Origin: Cerioporus squamosus
Taxonomy: Eukaryota > Basidiomycota > Agaricomycetes > Polyporales > Polyporaceae
Assembly: GCA_022592435.1 (NCBI GenBank)
Contig: JABYQS010000817.1
Coordinates: forward strand, 1-12,655
Direction: 5' to 3'
DNA length: 12,655 nt
Position numbers and translations under genes: made by a program. Under the pieces are notes generated by a model. The model saw nothing but the letters and a program-made list of their open reading frames with translations. It had not been told where the DNA came from and ran no database searches. Shown here piece after piece: positions 1 to 8,278 of this stretch. Every line of letters starts with the position of its first letter. Positions within the stretch are counted from its first letter, which is position 1.

Positions 1-814
1 TCGCGATGCCAGTTCAGAATACAACGGTTGCCACGCGCGGACGTCTGGATCTATAGCACTTCGAGTTCAGCGTTTGGACTCTTGGGCGAAAGGCGAAATG
101 TGACTGCCCAGAGCTCCACTTGAAGAGAAGGGCGACTTCGCTGCTGGCAGTGTAGACTGTCAGTAATCCTTGGTATTGATCACCGAAGCTCAGAGGAGGT
201 GCAATAGGCGACATCAGCAAAAACCGAAAACGATGCCAGCGGATTGCACCGATTGCGTTCGCTCGGAGGCTTGTAACCGATTACAATCCACAGCAATCTT
301 GACTGGCTGAGTAGGAGGCCGAGCAAGCGATTGTACCTTCTTGCATGCGAGCTGAACCAAACAGCGCCAAAAGAAAGTACTCCCGGGCCCGGAGTCCGGT
401 CTCGATCGTGGGACTTGTGGGTGGCAACCGAACGAACGCGACTGGGACACTGAACGTCCCGTTTATAGCCACAGATCTTCCCTCGGCCTGCCAGCGAACG
501 CACTTAAGCCCGACGACAAGCTCTGCGGGCGACGTATCTCTCCCACCGACCACCACCATCCCGAGAATCGCCCCAGTTCCCGCCATATTTTATCTGGACG
601 TGCTGAGATTCATATACGGGTAGTGGTACGTCTAGTCTTCACTCTCCTCCACTGGTACTCGCATGCAAGAGCGCGGTACACTGTCTGCCCCATTCAGAGT
701 GACAGGACCACGGCGACAAGGCTCGAGAAGGTCAGTTCTCCGCATCTCTGGCCTTCCGGAACCCGCAGCACCCAGAAGTTGGGGCTCATCCTGGTACGTT
801 CACTACGTCAGTAG
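1..814. other. Stretch without a supportable gene
   Basis: No open frame here has a recognisable domain. The longest are about 100 codons on the minus strand (586-281) and 92 codons on the plus strand (345-623), and they overlap on opposite strands, so at most one can be real. A TATA-like TATAAAC on the minus strand lies at about 467-461, and a minus ATG at about 347 is followed within ten bases by a possible GT donor, so a minus-strand gene running off the left edge cannot be excluded. Plus-strand splice-like strings also occur, for example GTACGT near 794. Nothing ties these pieces into a continuous protein I can recognise. Confidence 0.4.
201..231 (+). repeat. Left arm of a weak diverged inverted repeat
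   Basis: The stretch contains CATCAGCAAAA at 212-222. The same 11 bases occur on the minus strand at 1637-1627, and flanking bases also partly match (GCAAT-GG before it, CC-AAAA after it). A second short shared string, GCTTGTAA, follows inward in both arms (269-276 here, about 1576-1569 on the minus strand) at similar but unequal spacing. This could be a degraded terminal inverted repeat of a ~1.45 kb element. I saw no transposase and no clear target-site duplication, so chance similarity remains quite possible. Confidence 0.25.
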
Positions 815-1200
815 TCATGCTGGCACAAGTCCACGACGACGGTGCGTCTTCCAGTCGATTTCCTCCTGAGTGTCCCTGGTCAGGCATCCGACTCCCGGGC
901 GGCAGAATGTCTGACTCAGAACAAGGTGAGCATTAATCTGTACCCATAGCACCGGCACTGAGTCAGCAAGGGAGGGTAGTGAGCGGAAGAGGTTCATGTA
1001 GCGTCGCATCCGATTCGGTACGTCGCCCTTACAATTGGAGTTGATATGCCCGCTTGGCAGCATGTTCCAAGGATGCAAACTGACAGGTATGTCCTTGGTC
1101 CCTCTCGGTCGTCTTGATGATCGCTAACGTACAGCCTGATACAGTGCCAGAGATATGCCGACGCGCTGTCACCTCCCTCTGTGAGCCCTTCAAGTTGCAT
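815..1200 (-). CDS. Weak candidate two-exon gene, unknown 110-residue product
   Basis: On the minus strand an ATG at 1200 opens a frame that can be spliced at 1132-1080 (53 nt, donor GTACGT, acceptor CTGTCAG) into a second exon 1079-815 ending in TGA. Both phases agree, giving 111 codons including the stop, and intron size and donor match the confident genes in this window. The product starts MQLEGLTEGGDSASAYLWHC and has no domain, signal peptide or membrane segment that I recognise. The plus strand offers a competing intron in almost the same place (1087-1134, GTATGT to ACAG), because the splice-site strings are nearly palindromic, so strand and reality are both uncertain. It could equally be non-coding sequence. 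Confidence 0.25.
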
Positions 1201-1207
1201 CTCCTAG

Positions 1208-1819
1208 TTTCATATGTCTAAAGCCTGATTACTAGGCCGCCACTACGGCTGAAGTTTCCTTTCCAACTCCTATTTGTTCGTCGTAACTAAGCATGTATCT
1301 TCACTTGTGCAATATAAGTCAGATATGTTTGATTCTATGTCATCTGTGTGGCCAACAAGGTGTATGCGCATTGGGCTGGAATTGAGTAACATTGGGTATC
1401 GATCGCATGCGTCACCAATCACTTCCACTCGTTAAAATCTCATGTAAGACGTGCAAGTGAATTTATTGATTACATCTGATTGTACCCGAGTATAATCGCC
1501 TTGCGCTGAGATTGCATAGAGTACAAAGTACCTACGCGAGATATTCATCTCTTGCAATCCGCCCGTTGGATTACAAGCGATTGCAATGCTCGTATCCGCT
1601 CCCACCCGCTTAGACTCTTTTTGGTGTTTTGCTGATGCCGATTGCCCAGGCTCGTGTAGGCAAAGTTTGGTCTTCTCCGACAGCGATCAGCAAATACGGT
1701 CTTGTTGAAACGAGTCGCTTCATTGGCAGAGAACACGACAAGCAGCATTGTCATCGTTTGCGAAGCCTATCAGAGGCATATAAGTATGCAACTCTCTCCT
1801 CGCGCACGGCGCGTCCTCT
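1208..1819. other. Intergenic stretch downstream of the hexosaminidase gene
   Basis: No coding frame here is convincing. The part from about 1250 to 1560 is visibly richer in A and T than the rest of the window and contains repeated GATTACA/GATTGCA-like strings. It contains the 3' flank of the minus-strand GH20 gene that ends at 1820. I see no tRNA-like cloverleaf or other RNA gene. Confidence 0.5.
1620..1650 (-). repeat. Right arm of a weak diverged inverted repeat
   Basis: Read on the minus strand, this stretch carries CATCAGCAAAA at 1637-1627, with a preceding GCAATCGG and a following CACCAAAAA that parallel the arm at 201-231. It is the partner of that feature and has the same limits: short, imperfect, and without a visible target-site duplication. 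Confidence 0.25.
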
Positions 1820-4031
1820 TCACGAGTCGATATTACACGCTCCAGGTCTCAGCGCACACCACAACGGCTGCAGCTGAATCGCCTGGATGCCCCTCTGCCG
1901 CATGCGAAACGCGACATCATGCAGCCGCGGGAGCGCCTCGCTCGAGTTGCCTCCTGGCCCGGACCAGAAGATCTCAGCGGACGTCGCCGCGCGCGGCCAG
2001 ACGATCGAGTCGAGGTTCTCTGGACCGGACTGCTCGGTCCAGAGCAGCTGCTCGCCACCGAGGACGAGGTGTGCTTGGGCCACCGAGATGTTCGCTTGGG
2101 GATCGAAGGTGTATGCCTGCGGGGAAGGCGGTCAGCGTGGACGTACGCTTTTACGGACCGCGTCAGGACACACCTTTTGCCAGGTTTTGAATGGGTCACA
2201 CCAACTGTTGCTGTTGAGATGGATATGTTCGGTCAACGGTGCACTGACTGTTGACTGTGTACGTGTACGTACCCGACGTCCTTTCCTATCCATTCGCCGG
2301 CACCACAGTCCTGTGAACTGCGTCAGCGCTGAAAGTGAAGCTACTTCCTCTTGACCCGCACATACCAGATAGAAATAGTCTGAAGGCCCGTGAACGAGAC
2401 GGAAGTTCTTCTCCGCAACTGCGGCAGCGTTCGCGGACGAGATCCACACCCTGGAAAGTTTCAGTTCGTCAACACCCTGTATCCGCGCAGGTTGAGGGAC
2501 GCGCGAACGCACAGGACGATGGTGTCGTTCGAGAGCGTAACATTGTGGTCGAGGACCATCTCCTCCCATACCGCCGGAGTCTTGCCTTCAGCTATGATGG
2601 CCCCATGGGTCTTCTGTGTGAAGACATCGAGCGCCTGCTCGATAGTTCGCCCAGTTGTCTTCAAATCCGCCTGGGTTTCTGCATCTTGCTCGTAGCAATT
2701 CGCGTTCACCTCATCACCGCCAGTGCTTATCATCGTGGACGGGAACATCTTGGCGACCGCGGAGAGTAGTCCGGCAGTGAAGTTGGCGGCCGAGGCTGAT
2801 GTGATACGGAGCTGACCCGAAGGAGGCTCTGTGTGGTCAATGAGCGAGGGAGGACTCGTTTCAACAAGATTATACGTACCGGCGGCGAAATCCGCCCAAG
2901 GTGACGCGACCGGGCATGCGATGTGTTCCGGATGCGCCGCCGAGATTATCGATGTGTGGCCAGGAGTGTCGATTTCCTGAATGTCGCTCGATTTATTCGG
3001 CTGCGTGTAGGCGTGATAAGAGGTGTATACATACCACCAATACATCAATGCCGCGCTGCAGAAGTCGATGTCAACGAAGGTGCCTGGCATGCATAGAGTT
3101 GGAACTCACAGCTCCAGCGTAGTCAACAATATCCTTGACATCACTCGGCGAATAGATCATGAAAGAATCATAGGCTCCCTTGCTGGCTAGCTCAGTATAT
3201 CCGGGGACTTCGAGCGGGAAGCTCTGGCTATCGCTGACGTGCCAGTGAAATTGGCTCAACTAGAGGCAAAGTCAGGGTATGGTCTCAACGATATGATACG
3301 AGATGCATACCTTCACCATGCTCATCGCATCAAGCGTGCGCTTGATGTCAGAAACGGGGAAGCTGTAGGGCAATCGTGCGTTGAGTACAAATTCATGAGT
3401 CCACACGCTATCGGACTCACAAGTTGCGCGACGTGTCCAGCATGAAGCCTCGCCATGGCTATCAAGGATTGTTTCAACACCAGCACAAGCGTTCAATTGG
3501 TTGTACACTCACGTATGCCGGAGAGTCGGTAATCGTGATAGGTGCTTCGATCGTGTACAGGTCGCCTGACCACTGGTACCAGAGCTGCTCGAACGTCGTG
3601 AGGCCGCGGTACAACCCAAGGGTCGAGTTGGCGGTCAGAGTCGCCACAGAGCCGTCAGCTGGTATCGTGAGCGAGTATCCCTCGCTACGCGTCTCGATCG
3701 AGACCCTTGCTTCCTCGGTGATGCTTCGAACAGTCGCACCCTGGCTGAGGGAGACCTTCAGCGACGCGAGCAACTTCGCGTGCTGGACCGCGGCACTGTC
3801 CGAGGAGCCGCGTCCGACGACCAAACGTCCGAGCTTGTCGTTCTTCAGATGAGACTTCGTGCGCGCGACCGCGTCAGAGAGGTCGGAAGGTGCGTGCTGG
3901 ACGTTGACATGGATGTCGAAGTTGGGCGCGAGCTTCAGTGCCGTCTTGCCGGTCTGCAGAGTGCGGGGGAGAGGCCAAAGACCGAATACCTGGCCGAGAG
4001 GCGCAAGTGCGAGGAACGCAAAGAGTCTCAT
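1820..4031 (-). CDS. Secreted beta-N-acetylhexosaminidase, glycoside hydrolase family 20
   Basis: The enzyme should release terminal N-acetylglucosamine from chitooligosaccharides outside the cell (EC 3.2.1.52). Eleven exons (4031-3513, 3458-3421, 3362-3311, 3259-3110, 3055-3035, 2976-2880, 2828-2513, 2450-2366, 2310-2273, 2210-2174, 2116-1820) join without a frame break into 549 residues, a normal length for fungal GH20. The ATG at 4031 was chosen over an upstream in-frame one because it begins a hydrophobic signal peptide (MRLFAFLALAPLGQVFG). Family landmarks follow in order: RGFMLDTSRN (176-185), HWHVSD (208-213), the catalytic pair in STGGDE (Asp331-Glu332), VWEE (379-382), FYLDCG (424-429) and LWTEQ (476-480). 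In GH20 the acetamido group of the substrate is the nucleophile, oriented by this Asp. N-glycosylation sites (NST, NFT, NVT, NIS, NSS) fit secretion. The gene is divergent from the one starting at 4531. Confidence 0.95.
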
Positions 4032-4530
4032 CGCGAGGCAATAGGAGTCGGGGTCGGGGTCGAAAGACAAGGCAGTCTCGCCGTCGCCGCATACTTATGT
4101 ATGTGCACTCGGAGTCGGATAGCCTTTACGCAACGAGATCAACAGACTGGGCGAACGAAACCTCTGACCCTGGGCAGGTGATCCCGAGGGCCTTAGCTCG
4201 TTCCCAAAAATACAATCAAGACGCATGGGTGAGGACAGGGAAGGAGTACATATGGCCCACCTTCGGCTTCTCCGCATGGTCGATGGACATCATGGACTGG
4301 CCGCCGGCGTGGCGGGAAGCGTTGTCCGAGTCCCAGCCCGATAACGGAGTTTACGGCAGCTTGGTATCGGGGGCTTCACGTTCAGCGCCGAAGTAAAGGC
4401 GTTCGGAGAACGTACGAGTCTATATAGGGAACATTGAGGTCGCTCGAGAAGGACGTGATGGACGTCCGGGACAAGGTCGAGCTCGACGGCGCTTGTGCCC
4501 TCTCGCCACAACCGCGACCAGCCACCGCCC
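4032..4530. promoter_or_regulatory. Shared upstream region of two divergent genes
   Basis: This 499 bp stretch separates the start codons of the GH20 gene (minus) and the gene at 4531 (plus) and must hold both promoters. Just upstream of the GH20 ATG, at about 4044-4064, there is a short tandem of GGGGTC units. A weak TATA-like ACATAAGTA faces GH20 around 4095-4103. The clear plus-strand TATA box is listed separately. Open frames crossing the region look incidental. Confidence 0.6.
4421..4427 (+). promoter_or_regulatory. TATA box (TATATAG) of the gene at 4531
   Basis: TATATAG lies 104 bp upstream of the chosen ATG at 4531 and faces it. The spacing would leave a 5' untranslated leader of about 70 bases. 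An out-of-frame ATG at 4458 lies in that leader and could reduce translation from 4531 if the transcript starts upstream of it. Confidence 0.5.
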
Positions 4531-5414
4531 ATGCCCCTGCACTTCCTCACCAGCAACTATCGCGTCGCGTTCGAAGAGTACTTCCAGCCGCACCAACAGC
4601 GGAATGCTATAGATGTGCTGCTAGGCCACATCGCGGAGGTCCGCGACGGCACCGAGGACCGGCGTCGCGAGCTGGAGGTGCTGAGGCCACAGGACACGAC
4701 CCCAGCACAAATCGAGGATCGACTCGCTGCACACCTGAACAAGTGCTATTGGCAGCTTGCCCAGCTCTACCGAGTGCGTACTTTCAACTCCATCTGAGTT
4801 TCTCCCTCTACTTGCCTCTCGCCCGTGTGCTCGAGGCACCCAAACGGTCTGACCTCGAGTTCCATGCTGTTTCACAGTACTCCACCCCATGTCGCATCGA
4901 TGAAGCCGAATCCGCTCTACGTGAAGTCTTGCGCTACCAGCAGGCGAAGGGCTCGAGGAGAGACGTGGCACCCGAGCTCTACCTCGCCGTTGCCATCCAC
5001 AAGGTCCCGGAGAAAGAGCAGGAAGCCCTCTCCATGTTTGCCTCCGCATTCGAGCGTTACGAGGAACATGGGGACCCTGCGCTCGGGCCACGGTCAGAAC
5101 TATGGGCCCGCGCCAGCTGGGCGAGGCTGTTGAGGCGAGTCGACCGTGTACAGGACGCTCAGGCTCAGGAACAAGCAGTCATGTACGTTTTTTTTTTCAT
5201 CTTATGCATGTTCCGCCTCTCGTCGCTGACCTGTCCTTCTTTGTGCAGCGATTGGGTCGTGTCTCACCCTCTAGTTCTACCTCCTGCAAAACTGCGCGCT
5301 CTTGTTAGTGATGAGGCAGACAGCGGAGTGTTGAACAACATCATCGAGAATTCCGAGGTGCAAATCGCTATTCAAAAGGCCCGCGCAGGAAGGGGATCAC
5401 AGAATACGAGCTAG
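4531..5414 (+). CDS. Unrecognised helical protein, about 237 residues
   Basis: I do not recognise the family. Three exons (4531-4773, 4878-5182, 5249-5414) give 238 codons including TAG. The second intron (5183-5248) has a GTACGT donor, a ten-T run and a TGCAG acceptor. The first intron (4774-4877, GTGCGT to TTCACAG, with a CTGAC branch-like string) is 104 nt, longer than its neighbours, so its acceptor is less certain; another in-phase AG lies about 40 nt upstream. The start MPLHFLTSNYR was chosen as the first ATG in the exon-1 frame. The protein lacks a signal peptide or membrane segment. It is rich in charged helices such as AESALREVLRYQQAKG and ASWARLLRRVDRVQDAQ, whose aromatic and alanine spacing resembles TPR-like helical repeats, but I cannot assign a domain. 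It is probably intracellular. It is divergent from GH20 and convergent with the GH20 relic. Confidence 0.65.
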
Positions 5415-5657
5415 GTGCGAGGGAGGACTCGATACACTCGGAATGTCCGTTTTCGACACTGCATCGTCCGCTTGCTTTATATCCTTCATCAGTACAAAAT
5501 GTCGCGTCTACTCCGACTCATAACCCGTTGCGATGAACAGTTTCCATCCATTAGGTACTGTGATATGATTGTGAACGCGTGTCTGTTATCAAGATGGACG
5601 ATCTACGTAAAAACAAATAGACAAGCCCCCAATCGAGAGCTTTTCAAAAGCTCAAAC

Positions 5658-5940
5658 TCAAGCAGTAAGATCGCACGCGCCCGGACGAAGAGCGCACCAC
5701 TCAGGCTGTAGCGCATCGCGGTGATGCCGCGCTGGCGCATGCGATACGCGACGTCGTGCAGGCGGGGGAGCGCAGTCCTGACGTTCCCGCCAGTCCCAGT
5801 CCAGAAGAGCTCCGCGGACGACGCGGCGCGCGGCCAGACGGTGTCGTCGAGGTTCGCAAGGCCGGACTGCTCCGCCCAGAGGAGGTGCTGGCCGCCGAGG
5901 ACGAGCTTCGCCTTTCGGTCGTGAGGTTTGCGACGGACAC
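5658..5940 (-). pseudogene. Relic of the last exon of a second GH20 hexosaminidase
   Basis: The minus strand encodes a protein stretch closely matching the final exon (residues about 459-549) of the intact GH20 gene: LVLGGQHLLWAEQSG, VWPRAASSAELFWTG, LPRLHDVAYRMRQRGI and WCALRPGACDLTA line up with the intact copy in order. Nucleotides also align, with roughly three quarters identical by eye. Two frame changes break it. One is just before KLVLGG (about 5913), the other after RQRGITAM (about 5711), and each is explained by loss of one base relative to the intact copy. The other ten exons, including the catalytic Asp-Glu, are absent; the F-box gene ends only ~280 bp upstream. A YxF[DE] match near 5998-5985 may mark the original exon start, followed by unrelated bases. 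It cannot make a working enzyme. Confidence 0.87.
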
Positions 5941-6223
5941 AACTGACCACCGGTCTGCCGCAAGAGGACTGGCAAGTCCCAGATCTCAAAAGCATACCGG
6001 TGAGATGAGGTCCGAGACATTGTGTGCTGTCTGCAGCTGCGCCAGACTATCGTGTAGTTGGGGCACAAATTACAATGGTTCGAAGGATCGCACCCGACAA
6101 GGACCCTAGACGGAAGACACGAACTCAACGATGTGACGCTGCGCTGTTGGTCACTTCAGCAAAAGTTCAATGTAGGACGCAGTGCGACAGCTTACCGGGT
6201 GCTTGTACTAGTCAGGTGCAGAA

Positions 6224-7902
6224 TCATGCAACCTCTCCCAGGACGACAGCTGATTCTTCTGCTCCACGAGACCCGGGCCGCATACGCTGCTCCTGCTGGC
6301 GTCGAGCTTGATGGCACGACCAGATGCTGACCGCAAGCCTCTCCCATCCGACCCTCGGTTCCCTGGCGTTTTGCGGCAGTTCGAGCTTGAGGTGTGGGAA
6401 GAGACGGTCGAGGAGTAAGGCACCCAGCGAATACTGTTCATGCTCGACAGCGACATCGTAGAACTTGAGCTCCTCGAGGCCGTGGTCCAGCAGCGGGTAG
6501 CTGTCGCTGTTCTCCAGGACAGTCCATGGGATCTGGAGCTGCGGAAGACAGAGCTTCCTCAGTTTGGGACAACGCAGCGCGAGGTCGCGCAGTGACGCCA
6601 TTCCAAGCCCCACCGAGTCTACGGCGCGCAGTGATGGATTCCATAGTTCCAGCGTTGCTAGGCCTGGCCAGGCCAGGGAGATTTCGTGGATATCGGCATC
6701 GCCGACGGTGCACTGTCCCTGCCCTAGAAGTAGGCGAAGGGAGCAGATGGTAGGGAGCGCGAAAAGAGGACTGATGAGACGCGCCAACGGCTCGCTATGC
6801 GCAGGGACATTCATGCAACCGAAGTTGCAGCTTATAGTCCGCAGAGACGGAAAAGCTTGTGCCCATGCCTGGCAAGTATGACTGACAGAGGATGAGTGTC
6901 TGATGGGAAAAAATGCGATTGTGAGTTCGACGAGGCGTGTTGACGAGAAAATCTCGTAGATGTGGTCGTTCCAGGGGTGTTGTTCAAAGACGAGGGTTTC
7001 GAGATCGTGGAATCCGACGAAAGATGGAACGACGTCGTGTAGTGCACCAAACGCCAGGTGCCTTAGTCCTCCCATAGCCGCGAGGGGGCGTAACGCGTCT
7101 GTGTCGATCACAAGCTGCCTTCCAACGTCCAACGTCCGTAGATTACGGAGTTTGACGATGGTTGTTGCTGGGATCCGGGTCGGCGAGAAACGGGCCTTCA
7201 ATGCGAGGTTTTGAATGCCCGGTGCCATCCTGAAAACTCCGGCGAGCAGCGTTTTGAGAGCCGCTGTCTCTTCCTATCGATTGCCGTCCGACTCCACTTT
7301 GACCGTCAGGTGCGTGAGCGAAGGAGGGACGATGTACATCAATCCACAGCAGTGGGCGGAAGTCCACGCCCATTCGAGTTCGCGGAGATTCGGTAATAGA
7401 GGCTCTCCCGGAGCGTGGCGTCCGATGTGTGCCCACGTCGCGGCCGATATCGTGCGTTCCGGCGAGGTGCAAGGTTTCCTCATCCCCACTGTGGTGACAT
7501 GAGAGGCGTAGAAAGCAAGTCGTTCAAATTCCGCGCTCGGTACCTCGTCGCACACCATCTGTGCATAAGAGAGTCAACACCTGATAGTGCTCATTCAACG
7601 GGATAAGTACTCACATACATGCCAGAGCGCACAGGATGACTCCTATCGCCAATCTTCGCGAACGAGGACAGCAGATGTAGCAGCGGGACCAGATCATCCA
7701 AATGTCGCCAAAGCACACGGACAGCATGCCCGTAAAATGCTTTGCAGACGCAAGCGGATCGTCCCAGCGTGCGCCGACTTTCCAGCAGTACATCTGTGTC
7801 CCGACGCCGGTGGTGAGTACCGGTGGCAGGCGCCGGGAGTTCCAGCTCCTCGAATATGATCCGCAGTACATCGTCAGGAAGTATGTTCCTGCGCGCAGAC
7901 AT
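6224..7902 (-). CDS. F-box/leucine-rich protein with an internal stop or a nonconsensus intron
   Basis: This is probably a substrate receptor of an SCF ubiquitin ligase, one of the large fungal F-box families. The start is the ATG at 7902. The F-box begins at once (ILPDDVLRIIFEEL, residues 7-20, then SACVCKAFYGHAVRVLWRHL). Exon 1 is 7902-7615; intron 7614-7559 (56 nt, GTGAGT to CACAG) joins it in phase to 7558. The rest has repeated leucine-rich strands (LPNLRELEW, SLTHLTVKV, LRHLAFGAL, LATLELWNP, LEELKFYDV). At 7276-7274 a TAG interrupts this frame, which then continues open to TGA at 6226-6224. Either the gene carries a nonsense mutation (190-residue product), or 7292-7230 is a 63-nt phase-preserving intron with donor GTCGGA and acceptor TTTTCAG, giving 519 residues. 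The bases after the TAG read as good protein (TAALKTLLAGVF), which favours a mutation. Confidence 0.75.
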
Positions 7903-8278
7903 ATTGTCGTGTGGGCTAGTGAAAGCAGGGAAAGAGGATAAGCGCCCGAAATATCTTATGTATCTTGACATTTTGGGACGTCCGGGGTCCCGTGCACTAG
8001 GACCATCCCAATGACTTCGTGTATTAGGACAGGTAATAGGTCGGATGGTATGATTCAAACAGAGTATGGCTTACAGATACAAGCGTGTGCTAGCTCGATG
8101 GTAGAGGATCGGAAGAGAGCACCAACACAATAAACGGGGATGCTCAAAGGAACGCAACAACACAAAGGATCAATGTTGTACGAGGACGTCGTACGGTGGC
8201 AGATTGGAGGAATGTTCATGTCCAGTTCGAAGCGGAATATGGAGCCTGAGGTCGCAGCAGCCAGAGCGCGCGTGCTGC
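7903..8278. other. Intergenic region between NOT2 and the F-box gene
   Basis: This 376 bp stretch lies between the NOT2 stop and the F-box start, both on the minus strand, so it should hold the NOT2 3' untranslated region and the F-box promoter. A TATA-like ACATAAGATAT faces the F-box gene at about 7963-7953. Two further in-frame ATGs at 8058 and 7971 could extend the F-box protein N-terminally, but the F-box sits at the extreme N-terminus when 7902 is used. No RNA gene is apparent. Confidence 0.5.

Noticed and set aside
345..623. A 92-codon plus-strand frame
   Set aside because: It overlaps an equally long minus-strand frame, has no recognisable motif and mixed codon use; neither strand can be preferred.
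2132..2569. A 145-codon minus-strand frame read as one exon
   Set aside because: It passes through two GH20 introns; only the parts in exons 8 to 10 encode the conserved protein, and the splice junctions restore the family sequence.
4032..4070. An earlier GH20 start at 4070
   Set aside because: It would place 13 polar residues (MSFDPDPD...) before the hydrophobic signal peptide, and its codons come from a short GGGGTC tandem typical of leader sequence.
3780..4396. Plus-strand frames of 133-152 codons
   Set aside because: They are antisense to GH20 exon 1 and its promoter, with no domain and no splice context.
4434..5414. A single uninterrupted 326-codon plus-strand frame
   Set aside because: Its first part (4434-4877) is a different frame from the better exon 1 and contains no ATG-led protein of similar quality. 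Splicing 4773 to 4878 and 5182 to 5249 gives a more coherent protein with proper splice sites.
6074..6095. GGTTCGAAGG string resembling a tRNA B box
   Set aside because: The last positions do not fit the GGTTCRANYCC pattern, and there is no A box or foldable cloverleaf upstream.
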